Assembly (NCBI GenBank): GCA_002591745.1
Contig: PDLQ01000037.1
Location: 1-46,129, forward strand
Length of the DNA stretch: 46,129 nucleotides
DNA from: Lewinellaceae bacterium SD302
GTDB taxonomy: Bacteria > Bacteroidota > Bacteroidia > Chitinophagales > Saprospiraceae
Direction of reading: 5' to 3'
A program made the position numbers and the translations under genes. Of the stretch, positions 1 through 7,846 are shown in pieces; position 1 is the stretch's first letter; each line of letters starts with the position of its first letter. The notes beneath the pieces are model-generated. The model had not been told where the DNA came from. It ran no database searches and saw nothing but the letters and a program-made list of their open reading frames with translations.

Positions 1-2025
1 TTCCTGGACCGGGACGTGAACCGCTTCAACTTTAACGCCATCGGTAACCTGGACACCGGCGACGGTGGCATCCTGGCGGGCAGCGACGTCGAAGGCTACG
101 GTCTTGACGGCAGCCGCGGCGCCTTCACCTACGTGCAGTTCATCAAGGTCTACGACGACACGCCGCCGACCCTGGTGGTGACCGACTCTACGGACTTCTG
201 CAGCTTCGACGGGGTGAACTGTGATGCGGATGTGGCACTGGACTTCTCGATCGACGACGAGTGTTCTCCGGCAAGTGTGAACGCGACGGTTGAGCTGGAC
301 GCCTTCATCAACCCCGGAGCGGACGGCATCTACACCCTGGCTGACTTCGTAGCCGACGGGGGTAACGTGACCGACGCGATCACCAACAACGGTGACGGCA
401 CCTTCACGATCAACCTGCCGAACATTCCGATCGGGCGCCACGCGCTGCGTATCCGGGCCACGGACGGCTGTGGGAACACGGCCATCGAGTTGCTGGAGTT
501 CGAGGTAGCCGACTGCAAGGCGCCGACCCCGATCTGTATCAACGGTCTGACGGTCACGCTGATGCCGGACGGTGACGGTGGCGGCATGGCTGCGATCTGG
601 GTGAGCGACTTCATCGCCAGCCCGAGCGAGGACTGTTCCGGTCCGGTCAAGTTTGCCATCTACCTGGACGACGAGGTGTCCGGTGACCCGAACTTCATCC
701 CCAACGTGATCGACACCGGTCTGGTGCTGACTTGCGACGAGCTGGGTCCCCAGACGATCCGCATCTACGCCATCGACGGGATGGGGCAGAGCGACTACTG
801 TCAGACGAGCCTGCTGGTGCAGGCCTTCAACCCCACGGTCTGTGGCCCCGGTCCCGGACCCGACGCCAGCCTGAGCGGCGCGATCATGACCCCGATCGAT
901 GAGTTGATGAACGACGTACAGGTCGACATCAGCAGTGATGCGGGGATGACGGACGCGATGTTCACCGCCGGTGGACTGTACAGCTTCACCGAGCTGACGA
1001 CAGGTGACGACTACACGGTGCAGCCGACCCACAACCCGGCCATCGACCTGGGGCGGGTGACTACTGCTGACCTGATTGCGATCAGTCGCCACATCCTGGG
1101 TCTGCAGGAGATCACGGACACCTACCAGCTACTGGCCGCCGACGTGACGCAGGAAGCCACGATCAACATTCTGGACATCATCGCGATCCGTCGGGTGATC
1201 CTGGGACTGGACGCGGAGTTCAGCGGCACGAACAGCTGGCGTTTCTACGCCACTGACGAGTTGCTGGAGAACTGGACGGAGAACAACCTAGCGGGCAACG
1301 TAGTGGCCCCGGACTTCATCGCCGTGGAGATGGGTAACGTGAACCAGACGGCCCTGAGCCTGAGTGGCAGCCCCGCCCATGGTGGCGAGCGTGAAGGACG
1401 CGGAAGCGAGACGATCATCACCGAAGACATTGTTTGGCGGGCCGGAGAGGTGTCGACCATCACGATCGGAGCGAACGGCGCCGGCTTCCAGGGAACCTTC
1501 GAGGTGGCCCCGGGGGTAGAGATCGTGGACGTAGTGGCGGCGGATGCCAACGCTACGGCCTTCAACCTGACCGAGGCGGCCAGTGGGCTGATCGCCTTTA
1601 GCCACACCGGTGGGGAGGGCTTCGAGTTGACGCTGCGCGCCACGACCGCTACCCGGCTGAGCGAAGTGCTGAGCCTGACGGACCGCATCACGCCGACCGA
1701 AGCTTACCCGGTGGAAGGAGGGGTTGCTGATCTTGGGCTGAGCTTCACGAGTGCTGCTACGATGGTAAACGAGTTGTTGCAGAACCGCCCGAATCCTTTC
1801 GGGGTACAGACGCAGGTGACCTTCCGGTTGGCCAAAGCCGGCACTGCTACTTTGCTAGTCCAAAACCAGAACGGTCAGCTGCTGCGCAGCTACGAGATCG
1901 ACGCTGCTGCCGGACTGAACACCCAGACGATCACGCGTCAGGAACTCGGCAATGCCTCGGGGGTACTGACCTACACGATCATCGCCGAGGGCTTCACGGC
2001 TACGCGGAAAATGATCTTGCGGTAA
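1..2025 (+). CDS. T9SS-secreted protein with Ig/HYR-like, dockerin-like and cohesin-like modules (5' partial)
   Basis: The frame is open to the left edge, so the N-terminus is missing and 674 codons are visible. In order there are two Ig/HYR-like stretches with paired cysteines (about residues 55-280), a short Cna-B-like carboxypeptidase-regulatory fold (290-345), a dockerin-like helix pair (two copies of D-[LI]-I-A-I-x-R, about 355-410) followed by a SWRFYATDE segment and DFIAVEMGNVN, a cohesin-like beta domain (475-575), and a T9SS type A sorting domain (from about 590, starting NELLQNRPNPFG). It is therefore predicted to cross the outer membrane by T9SS and stay on the cell surface or be released. 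The dockerin calcium loops lack the classical DxNxDG. Codons are strongly biased to C-ending forms, more than in neighbouring genes, which may mean high expression. The exact ligand or substrate cannot be told. Confidence 0.85.
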   Translation, partial: FLDRDVNRFNFNAIGNLDTGDGGILAGSDVEGYGLDGSRGAFTYVQFIKVYDDTPPTLVVTDSTDFCSFDGVNCDADVALDFSIDDECSPASVNATVELDAFINPGADGIYTLADFVADGGNVTDAITNNGDGTFTINLPNIPIGRHALRIRATDGCGNTAIELLEFEVADCKAPTPICINGLTVTLMPDGDGGGMAAIWVSDFIASPSEDCSGPVKFAIYLDDEVSGDPNFIPNVIDTGLVLTCDELGPQTIRIYAIDGMGQSDYCQTSLLVQAFNPTVCGPGPGPDASLSGAIMTPIDELMNDVQVDISSDAGMTDAMFTAGGLYSFTELTTGDDYTVQPTHNPAIDLGRVTTADLIAISRHILGLQEITDTYQLLAADVTQEATINILDIIAIRRVILGLDAEFSGTNSWRFYATDELLENWTENNLAGNVVAPDFIAVEMGNVNQTALSLSGSPAHGGEREGRGSETIITEDIVWRAGEVSTITIGANGAGFQGTFEVAPGVEIVDVVAADANATAFNLTEAASGLIAFSHTGGEGFELTLRATTATRLSEVLSLTDRITPTEAYPVEGGVADLGLSFTSAATMVNELLQNRPNPFGVQTQVTFRLAKAGTATLLVQNQNGQLLRSYEIDAAAGLNTQTITRQELGNASGVLTYTIIAEGFTATRKMILR

Positions 2026-2029
2026 ATCA

Positions 2030-2084
2030 GGCTAGCGACCTCCCGGTCGCACTGGTAAAGATTGAATTAGAGCGACCGGGAGGT
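2030..2084. repeat. REP-like dispersed hairpin, copy 1
   Basis: GGCTAGCGACCTCCCGGTCG begins at 2030, and an inverted partner GCGACCGGGAGGT lies at 2072-2084 after a spacer containing GAATTAG. The same pair, including GAATTAG next to the inverted arm, recurs at 39397-39464, so this is a dispersed palindromic repeat rather than a unique terminator. The right arm here lacks the outer CGCTAGCC. Confidence 0.85.
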
Positions 2085-2096
2085 GGATAGTCGAGA

Positions 2097-2133
2097 GCGG
2101 CCCCGTGCGAATAAATCGTACGGGGCCGCTTTT
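2097..2133 (+). terminator. Rho-independent terminator of the first gene
   Basis: The arms GCGGCCCCGT (2097-2106) and ACGGGGCCGC (2120-2129) are perfectly complementary and are followed by TTTT. It lies 72 bp after the stop codon, and the opposing minus-strand gene ends just beyond it. Confidence 0.85.
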
Positions 2134-2136
2134 GAC

Positions 2137-2997
2137 TTAGCCCAGCAAAGCAAAAATGGAATACTCCAGGAAAAAAAGAATCCAAATGCTTTGGTAGTAG
2201 CGAGCAATGGATTGTTGATTTTGGAGATCGAGCCGGCTTCCGGCCAAGGCAAGGCCAAGGAGAAGGGCCAATTGACCAACGGCGAGTGCGGAATAACCAT
2301 AGTAATAAGCAAGGCCACCTCCAATTATGAAAACCAAAGAGAGCAACCAAGCTCCCATTCGCCAGACGGATTGGCGGCCGATACGCAGGGATAGCGTGTC
2401 GATATCATAGGCAGCGTCGCCTGCGGTATCGGGTAGATCTTTGTACCAGGCGATGATGATACTAAAGGCGAAGATGATGGCGGTGAGTAGCCAAACAACC
2501 GTGGGGATGGCGGTTCCGCCATTGAAGGCGAACTGAAAGTGGAGGTAGAGGAGTAGATTGACCAGCAAACCCCGAACGGCCAGAATACAGAACGCAGCCC
2601 AGAAGGGAAAGCGCTTCAGACGCAGGGGGGGTAAACTGTAAGCTGTACCGATCAATAAACTGAGGAGTACGGTGGTGATGAGAAAGCGCGTGGATAGCAG
2701 CGCAACAATAATGCTGATAATCAGCGAAACGATGACGATATTTCGGCCAGTGCGGATAGAATAGGCTCCGCTTGCGAGGGGCAGATATGGCTTATTAATT
2801 TTATCGATCTCTACGTCGGTCAACTGGTTGAGTCCGGTGATATATACGTTAGCAGCCAGGCAACTCAGCAGGGTGAGCAAAAGTAACCAGATATCATATT
2901 CTCCGGTCAGCCGAGCGGCGAGTACGTAGAGACAGATGATACTCAGGGAGGTGCCGATGATAGTATGGGCGCGGGCAAAACGGAGAAAGGTGAGCAT
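2137..2997 (-). CDS. UbiA-family prenyltransferase, homogentisate phytyltransferase-like
   Basis: This is a polytopic membrane protein of 286 residues, close to the usual size of UbiA prenyltransferases. It carries both Asp-rich motifs that bind Mg-prenyl diphosphate: NQLTDVEID (N57, D61, D65) and KDLPDTAGD (D187, D190, D194). The wording GLNQLTDVEIDKINKPYLP and the DLPDxxGD form are characteristic of the homogentisate phytyl/solanesyl transferase branch (VTE2/HPT) rather than of UbiA or MenA. It would join a prenyl chain to an aromatic acid such as homogentisate at the membrane. It is the last gene of a minus-strand operon, 9 bp after a tocopherol methyltransferase-like gene, which supports a role in prenylquinol synthesis. 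It could instead use another aromatic or prenyl substrate. Family assignment is firm; substrate is inferred. Confidence 0.8.
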   Translation of the reverse strand: MLTFLRFARAHTIIGTSLSIICLYVLAARLTGEYDIWLLLLTLLSCLAANVYITGLNQLTDVEIDKINKPYLPLASGAYSIRTGRNIVIVSLIISIIVALLSTRFLITTVLLSLLIGTAYSLPPLRLKRFPFWAAFCILAVRGLLVNLLLYLHFQFAFNGGTAIPTVVWLLTAIIFAFSIIIAWYKDLPDTAGDAAYDIDTLSLRIGRQSVWRMGAWLLSLVFIIGGGLAYYYGYSALAVGQLALLLGLALAGSRLDLQNQQSIARYYQSIWILFFLEYSIFALLG

Positions 2998-3006
2998 GAT
3001 TAGCGG

Positions 3007-3876
3007 TTAGGCGTGAGCGTTGGTCGATGCACTTCCCTTCTTTGCCGTGAGCATACCATAGCGAATACTGCCTTCGCGAAAACCTTTTTGCATATAGCGC
3101 ATGGCCCAAGCTCCTTTGAGGGTGCCGGGGCCGGAGCGTAGCAGGGAGGGCCAGTTGGCCGGGCGCAGGCTTTCTTTGATCACGGCGCCCCAGAAAGGAG
3201 AGATACCTTCGGACCAATCATCAGTGTGGATGTTTTGGAAGCCGGCGTCCTTGGCGTCCCTGGCTAATTCAGGAATGCTGGTCCAGGGCGGTAGGTGGTA
3301 GAGCTTGCAAAGTTTATTCAGATTAGCTTGCTCGGCGGAAGAAAGGGCGGGCGGTTCATCGCGATGGCACCAGGTAGCCATGAGCAGGGTGCCGCCGGGG
3401 CGAAGAAGGTCGTGAAAAAGCTTGAAAAGCCGGGGTTTGTCACCCATGTGTTCGGCGGATTCCATACTCCAAATGAGGTCGAACTTGCCTTCTCTGGATG
3501 GATCGGTAGCGTAAACGTCAGCGGCACGAATTTCACATTGCTCCGCCAGTACTGCTCGTTCGTTTAGCTTTTTACCTCTGGCGGCCTGGACCGGGCTCAG
3601 GGTGAGCCCAAGAGTTTTAGCGCCGGGGAAGCGCTGAGCCAGATAGCGACTGCTGGCTCCAACGCCACATCCTGCGTCAAAAATACGGTCGATACGGTCC
3701 GGTAATTGCCCCCATTCGAGCAATGCCTCGATCATGTCGATCTGGGCCTGCTGGTGGTTGACCTCCCGCTTGCCGTCCGGACCGTAATAACCGTGGTGCA
3801 TGTGTTCGCCCCAGGAATTGAGCCAGAGATCGGTGGAATCATCGTAAAATTTGCCGATGCGTTGGTTGAGGGTCAT
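3007..3876 (-). CDS. SAM-dependent methyltransferase, gamma-tocopherol methyltransferase-like
   Basis: This 289-residue class I methyltransferase has SAM motif I as FDAGCGVGASSRYLA (about 66-80), an acidic post-motif, and DLIWSMESAEHM. The N-terminal WGEHMHHGYYG (22-32) is a hallmark of gamma-tocopherol methyltransferase (VTE4) and its close relatives. The enzyme would methylate the aromatic ring of a prenylated hydroquinone or chromanol. It lies 9 bp upstream of the prenyltransferase gene and 8 bp downstream of the Doc-like toxin gene in the same direction, so one transcript is likely. Related families methylate sterols, sarcosine or other small molecules, so substrate identity rests on the motif plus the neighbouring VTE2-like and VTE3-like genes. 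Confidence 0.75.
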   Translation of the reverse strand: MTLNQRIGKFYDDSTDLWLNSWGEHMHHGYYGPDGKREVNHQQAQIDMIEALLEWGQLPDRIDRIFDAGCGVGASSRYLAQRFPGAKTLGLTLSPVQAARGKKLNERAVLAEQCEIRAADVYATDPSREGKFDLIWSMESAEHMGDKPRLFKLFHDLLRPGGTLLMATWCHRDEPPALSSAEQANLNKLCKLYHLPPWTSIPELARDAKDAGFQNIHTDDWSEGISPFWGAVIKESLRPANWPSLLRSGPGTLKGAWAMRYMQKGFREGSIRYGMLTAKKGSASTNAHA

Positions 3877-3884
3877 GAGAAAAG

Positions 3885-4367
3885 TTAAGCGGGCATAGCG
3901 TATGAAGTGTAGCCTGGAGAATTTCCATTTCGTGGTTCAATATTTGCCTTGAACCATTTTTGCAGTCTATTTAAATCGAGTAAACCAGAGGCAACGAGAA
4001 TTGTGATTTCCTCCAGTTGCCTCTGACGGTTGAAACTGGAATTAATCGCCAATTTTTCATTAAGGAGTTGAGTTTTTAACTTATATCCGTTTATGCGCAA
4101 GAATAGTAAAGAAGCCTCTAGGCCGGTCCTTTTATTTCCATCACTAAACAAATGGTTATTGATAATGGAGAACATATATACCGAAGCTTTTTGATGAACC
4201 TCTGGATAAGCTTCTTCTCCAAAAACTGTCATTTTAACGGAATCAACGACGTAAGAGATTCCTTCCGGATGAAGTAAATTGTGTGGCGGATTGAAATTTC
4301 CACCGTGCTGCTCAATACTCATCTCGTTGATCTGATGAAGATCTTCAGCGATCAAATAATTCATCAC
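3885..4367 (-). CDS. Doc-type (Fic superfamily) toxin
   Basis: The 160-residue protein has the Doc form of the Fic motif, HLFSDGNKRTG (72-82), with the expected HxFxDxNKRT residues. Doc proteins phosphorylate translation factor EF-Tu, while other Fic proteins transfer AMP. The lysine in place of the second glycine of canonical HPFxxGNGR argues for the Doc-like class. Its start overlaps the end of the small upstream gene by 4 bp (ATGA), the usual arrangement of an antitoxin-toxin pair. It sits inside an operon of prenylquinone-type enzymes, with 8 bp to the next gene. Length is slightly above that of phage P1 Doc. Confidence 0.85.
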   Translation of the reverse strand: MMNYLIAEDLHQINEMSIEQHGGNFNPPHNLLHPEGISYVVDSVKMTVFGEEAYPEVHQKASVYMFSIINNHLFSDGNKRTGLEASLLFLRINGYKLKTQLLNEKLAINSSFNRQRQLEEITILVASGLLDLNRLQKWFKANIEPRNGNSPGYTSYAMPA

Positions 4368-4573
4368 GCCAGTGCTTTGAAGGTGTCTTCAAACTCGTCA
4401 AAGTCTTCTTGTATCAGGGCACGCATTCTTTCACGACGTTTTTCCAACGTCTCCTCGGGCTTTATGGATTCAGCAATAATTTCCTGAACGACGCTTTTGA
4501 TCAGTTCAGGATTTTCCTCTAGAAGTTCTTTCAAGACGCTCTTGATTTGGCTACGGTCAACGGTAATACCCAT
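4364..4573 (-). CDS. Antitoxin partner of the Doc-like toxin
   Basis: This encodes a 69-residue, highly charged, probably helical protein. It ends in an acidic stretch (EDFDEFEDTFKALA) preceded by a basic run (EKRRERMR). It precedes the Doc-like gene and overlaps it by 4 bp. I recognise no Phd or other named DNA-binding fold, so the antitoxin call rests on size, charge and position. A minus-strand -7-like box (TATCTTTT, complement of 4611-4618) lies about 40 bp upstream, so the pair may also be transcribed separately from the VTE3-like gene. Confidence 0.7.
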   Translation of the reverse strand: MGITVDRSQIKSVLKELLEENPELIKSVVQEIIAESIKPEETLEKRRERMRALIQEDFDEFEDTFKALA

Positions 4574-4610
4574 GGCAATTGAATTTTATAAAGCTAAAAC
4601 GATCAAACCG

Positions 4611-4618
4611 AAAAGATA
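4611..4618 (-). promoter_or_regulatory. Possible internal promoter -7 box for the toxin-antitoxin pair
   Basis: On the minus strand this reads TATCTTTT, one base from the Bacteroidetes consensus TAnnTTTG, within the 55-bp gap before the antitoxin gene. There is no clear -33 TTG at the right distance, so this is a weak call. Confidence 0.35.
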
Positions 4619-4628
4619 GTTCCCTGAT

Positions 4629-5558
4629 CTACCGCCGCAAAGCCCGCGCCAATAGTCCGACTGCCAATAGCCCCAATCCGGCCAAGACCAGTTTCTGTTC
4701 GCGGTTCAGCGGCTCGTAAGGACCGGGAATACCACGCAACGGAGCAGTTACATAACCGACCAGAGCCATGGGGATAAATAGAAAACCGGCGGTAGAACCC
4801 ACCAGTACCCGTCCGGCCATGAGTACGCCACGGCCGAGGGTCATGCCCTCCTGCTCTGCATTGACTAAGCTGGTTTCCCGGCTGCGGGCAGCCACGGCAG
4901 CGGCGTTGGGACTCTTGCCGGACGATAGTTTGCGACCTACGATGGAAATACCGTAATGCTCGTTTTCCTGCCAGTGTGGTTTAATGTAGCGGTAGTGCAC
5001 ATCCACGAAACCGGCTTCCAGATACCAACGCTTGTAATCCTCGTCGGGCGGGAACAGCATCCAGGTATTGGCGACAAATTTACTGAAAGCCTGTTTGGGC
5101 TCCAGCGGGCCGATCAGCATGGCCCAGCCACCGGGCTTAATGACGCGGTATGACTCATTGATGCCCTGTTGTGGGTTGGGCCAGTATTCAATACTACCGG
5201 CACTGACGTAGCGATCGAAGGTGTCATCCGGAAAAGGAAGATTTTCGGCATCGCCCAATTGGAAAGTACAGTCTTGCAGCGCTGCTTTCTGGCGGGCGTG
5301 GCTCATCTGGTGAGGGCTTTGATCCACACAAGTGACGTTAGCAGCGGGTACGCGGCGCACAATGCCCTCCGTGGTAAAACCGGTGCCGGAACCGACGTCG
5401 ATAACTTTTAATTTTTCCCCGTCTTCCCAGTGGCCTTCGTCCAGCGAGCTTTCGCGCATCCGTTCCGTCCAGAAGAGGGGATTAACCAACTTGTCGTAGA
5501 AAATAGAGAGGTAGCGGTAAAACCAGTAAGCTTCCTTCTTGTGCTGCATCAAACGCAT
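4629..5558 (-). CDS. MPBQ/MSBQ methyltransferase-like protein (plant VTE3 type)
   Basis: This 309-residue class I methyltransferase is strikingly like the plant chloroplast inner-envelope enzyme VTE3, which methylates methyl-phytyl- and methyl-solanesyl-benzoquinol in tocopherol and plastoquinone synthesis. Shared features are KKEAYWFYRYLSIFYD near the N-terminus (7-22), SAM motif I IDVGSGTGFTT (53-63), GDAENLPFP and DRYVSAGSIEYWPNPQQG. The C-terminal 75 residues contain two hydrophobic segments and would anchor the enzyme in the membrane, as in the plant protein. It is the first gene of a minus-strand operon that also holds VTE4-like and VTE2-like genes. Cyanobacteria use an unrelated enzyme for this step, so a bacterial VTE3-type protein beside the other two is notable. 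The comparison is from memory. Confidence 0.75.
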   Translation of the reverse strand: MRLMQHKKEAYWFYRYLSIFYDKLVNPLFWTERMRESSLDEGHWEDGEKLKVIDVGSGTGFTTEGIVRRVPAANVTCVDQSPHQMSHARQKAALQDCTFQLGDAENLPFPDDTFDRYVSAGSIEYWPNPQQGINESYRVIKPGGWAMLIGPLEPKQAFSKFVANTWMLFPPDEDYKRWYLEAGFVDVHYRYIKPHWQENEHYGISIVGRKLSSGKSPNAAAVAARSRETSLVNAEQEGMTLGRGVLMAGRVLVGSTAGFLFIPMALVGYVTAPLRGIPGPYEPLNREQKLVLAGLGLLAVGLLARALRR

Positions 5559-6041
5559 GGACGGGGAGATTAGAAATTTTCATTCTCGGACAATTTCCGT
5601 GAGCCAGACAGAACCAATACCACCAGCGATTAACAACGAGTGTTGGTCATGATTCTGTTTGTCAATAGATTTTGGAAATCATCGAAAGACTTTTATGTTT
5701 CGGTAAGGTAATTACAATTTTAGCGGATGGTTGAGATCGTGGCTAACAAAGTAGCAGCGTTTCCTGGAAAAAGCCCGGTCAACTTTACCCGTTCTGGATT
5801 AAAGCGGGCGGGTAAGAGAATCCTCCGCTTTCGAAAGAGGGGCTCATTCGGAAAAGCAATTTCCTGCGCCTCGCGCTTTAGCGGATCAATTAACCCGTTC
5901 GGGCGAAGAGATACACGGATTGGTCGATTGTTCCTTGCCCGGCCAGCGAACATTTGCGTACTTTATTGCCTTGCTACTTTGAAGCCACCATTCGTCTAAT
6001 CTTATTTTAGCTCTACGGAGCCAAAGCCAAAACAAACAGCC
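5559..6041. other. Divergent intergenic region, no gene seen
   Basis: These 483 bp separate the minus-strand prenylquinone-type operon from the plus-strand LEA-like gene. They contain an exact dispersed 15-mer (5741-5755), a shorter copy of its core (5973-5981), and a weak -7-like TACTTTAT at about 5959. A 90-codon open frame at 5727-5999 has no recognisable features, and I treat it as chance. Confidence 0.6.
5741..5755 (-). repeat. Dispersed 15-mer GCTACTTTGTTAGCC, exact copy
   Basis: The minus strand reads GCTACTTTGTTAGCC, identical to copies at 20091, 27306 and 36760. This copy is intergenic. The ends GCTA/TAGC make it an imperfect palindrome. Confidence 0.85.
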
Positions 6042-7097
6042 ATGTCCTTATTTGGAGACCTCAAGAAGATATTTTTCGGAGCCAAATCCGTCGCTAAACA
6101 CCAGGCCGAGCAAGCCGGGGATGCAGCAAAGGAAAAGTTCAATGAACTATCTGAAGACCTGGGAGAAAAGAGTGAGCAGCTTTCAGCCGCCGCCAAAGAG
6201 AAACTGAGTGAAGCCAGCGCACAGGCCAAGGACGTTTTTGAAGACTTGAGTGCAACCGGTTCCGCTCTGGCCAGTGAAGGCAAAAAAGCCCTGGACGGAC
6301 TGGGTGACAAAGTTTTTAAGGAAACCGAAGGGCTGGTGGACAAAGGTGCCGAATTGCGTGACAGGGGCACTGACTGGATCAACGAACGCCTGGGTTCCCT
6401 GAATACCAGCGGAGATAACAGCACCGCAGAGATGGAGGGGAGTCTGACCCCAGACCCCGAAACTCGTAGCCCCAAAGCCGGAGATATCGACTATGAAGCC
6501 GGGCTGGTAGACGACCCGGGAATGTCTGCAATGCCCAAGGAGCCTTCCGCCGCCCGCCAGGCAATGGATGGAGCGCTGGATACGGCTGCTCAGGTTGGGG
6601 ACAGTGCCAAAGAGTTAACCGGTGACCTGCTGGACAAAGCCGCTCAGGCCGGACTGACTGCTAAGGAAGCCGCCGAAAAATATACTGGTAAGATTCTGGA
6701 TCGCGCCGCCGAAGTAGGAGCAGGGGTAAAAGAAACCACCGCCGAATTTATTGAAAAGGCGAACAACGAGGCCGAGGCCATGAAACTTGAAGAAGCCCGC
6801 AAAGCCGCTGAAAATAGTGCTGCTTTAGAAGAGGCACGCAACCGGGCATTCAATGATGAAGAGCATATCCGTAATACCAAGGACAGCTTGCTGGACGGTA
6901 CGGATTCCTTCTTCGACCGCGCTGAGAAGTTCGCCGACGGTGACTATCACCGCGAGGGTTCCGTGCGGGTGGTGGACAATGACAGCCCGACTAAAGTCGA
7001 ATTGACCAAAAAGGGCAAAGTGGACCTGACCGGTTTTACGGACAATGACGGCGACGGCGATCCGCTGATCGATGACGCTCAATTGGAAGAGGAGTAG
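6042..7097 (+). CDS. LEA-like, alanine-rich amphipathic helical protein
   Basis: This 351-residue protein is dominated by A, E, K, D and S and has no signal peptide. Long stretches show 11-residue-like periodicity (AAKEKLSEASAQAKDVFEDL; DSAKELTGDLLDKAAQAG; ETTAEFIEKANNEAEA), as in group 3 LEA, apolipoprotein-like and YtxH-like proteins, so most of it should be amphipathic or coiled-coil helix. A Pro-rich break lies near residues 130-165, and the C-terminus is acidic and disordered (DNDGDGDPLIDDAQLEEE). Such proteins are linked to stress or desiccation tolerance or act as membrane-associated scaffolds; none is proven here. The start follows GCC directly with no Shine-Dalgarno, as usual in this phylum. 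Confidence 0.6.
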   Translation: MSLFGDLKKIFFGAKSVAKHQAEQAGDAAKEKFNELSEDLGEKSEQLSAAAKEKLSEASAQAKDVFEDLSATGSALASEGKKALDGLGDKVFKETEGLVDKGAELRDRGTDWINERLGSLNTSGDNSTAEMEGSLTPDPETRSPKAGDIDYEAGLVDDPGMSAMPKEPSAARQAMDGALDTAAQVGDSAKELTGDLLDKAAQAGLTAKEAAEKYTGKILDRAAEVGAGVKETTAEFIEKANNEAEAMKLEEARKAAENSAALEEARNRAFNDEEHIRNTKDSLLDGTDSFFDRAEKFADGDYHREGSVRVVDNDSPTKVELTKKGKVDLTGFTDNDGDGDPLIDDAQLEEE

Positions 7098-7136
7098 TAC
7101 ACAATCGTCGTACCTTAGTAGCTTAATCAGCTGCAA

Positions 7137-7793
7137 TTGCCAATGCGTATTTCAATTTTTGCAGTCATCGTAGTAACGGTGATCGCCGCCTGTTCGCCTT
7201 CACAGCAGCGCCGACAAATGATGGCCACTACTCAAGCCGAACTTCTGGCGCAAACAATGGCCGGCGCTTACTCTAGTGCGGCCCAGGCTGCCAGAGACAG
7301 CGATTACTACGACATCAGTCTGGTGATGTACCCGATCTGGCAAAGAGACCGGACGGCTAAGTGGTTATACGTGGAACAGGCCGTTTCGGCGGGGATGAAG
7401 AAGCCATACCGCCAGAGGGTTTACCGAATCAAACCGACGAACGATGGACGTTTCGAGAGCGCAGTTTTTGAATTGCCCGATCCGGCCGCTTACGTTCACG
7501 CTTGGGAAAAGCCAGCCTTATTTAAGACGCTTAGCCCGGAGCAGTTGGTCGTACGTGAAGGTTGCACGGTTTTCCTGACGCGTAATCCTGATGGTTGCTA
7601 CGTAGGTAGTACGGACGAGAAAAGTTGCAAAAGTACTATGCGTGGCGCCAGCTATGCCACGTCAAGGGTAAGTATTTGTCAGGACGTAGTTGTGTCCTGG
7701 GACCAGGGCTGGAATGAAAATGACGAACAAGTATGGGGTGCCGAGAAAGCCGGTTACGTTTTCGAGCGTAAAGACCTGCCCGAGGGCTGGTAA
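7137..7793 (+). CDS. CpeT/CpcT-family lipoprotein
   Basis: The 218-residue protein begins with a lipoprotein signal (hydrophobic residues 6-18, lipobox VIAAC, Cys19). The mature part matches the CpeT/CpcT family, known in cyanobacteria as phycobiliprotein chromophore lyases: MAGAYSSAAQAARDSDYYDI, MYPIWQRD, WLYVEQA, PYRQRVYRI and a C-terminal GYVFERKDLPEGW. Members also occur in bacteria without phycobilisomes, where the role is unknown, so lyase activity should not be assumed. Cysteines around residues 143-182 could form disulphides in an exported protein. It follows the LEA-like gene by 39 bp. The next gene has its own promoter box starting 6 bp after this stop codon. Confidence 0.8.
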   Translation: MPMRISIFAVIVVTVIAACSPSQQRRQMMATTQAELLAQTMAGAYSSAAQAARDSDYYDISLVMYPIWQRDRTAKWLYVEQAVSAGMKKPYRQRVYRIKPTNDGRFESAVFELPDPAAYVHAWEKPALFKTLSPEQLVVREGCTVFLTRNPDGCYVGSTDEKSCKSTMRGASYATSRVSICQDVVVSWDQGWNENDEQVWGAEKAGYVFERKDLPEGW

Positions 7794-7798
7794 TGCCT

Positions 7799-7806
7799 TA
7801 TCTTTG
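7799..7806 (+). promoter_or_regulatory. Promoter -7 box TATCTTTG for the M43 protease gene
   Basis: TATCTTTG matches the Bacteroidetes TAnnTTTG exactly and lies 40 bp before the ATG at 7847. Because it sits upstream of that ATG, it also argues against the longer open frame beginning at 7793. Confidence 0.65.
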
Positions 7807-7846
7807 TGGAAGTTCCGCGCTTTTCTCCCTTCCCAAAGACTACACC

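Noticed and set aside
5727..5999. 90-codon open frame between the VTE-like operon and the LEA-like gene
   Set aside because: Low-complexity basic translation with no signal, domain or start context; it contains dispersed 15-mer copies, and the opposite strand is also open over most of it.
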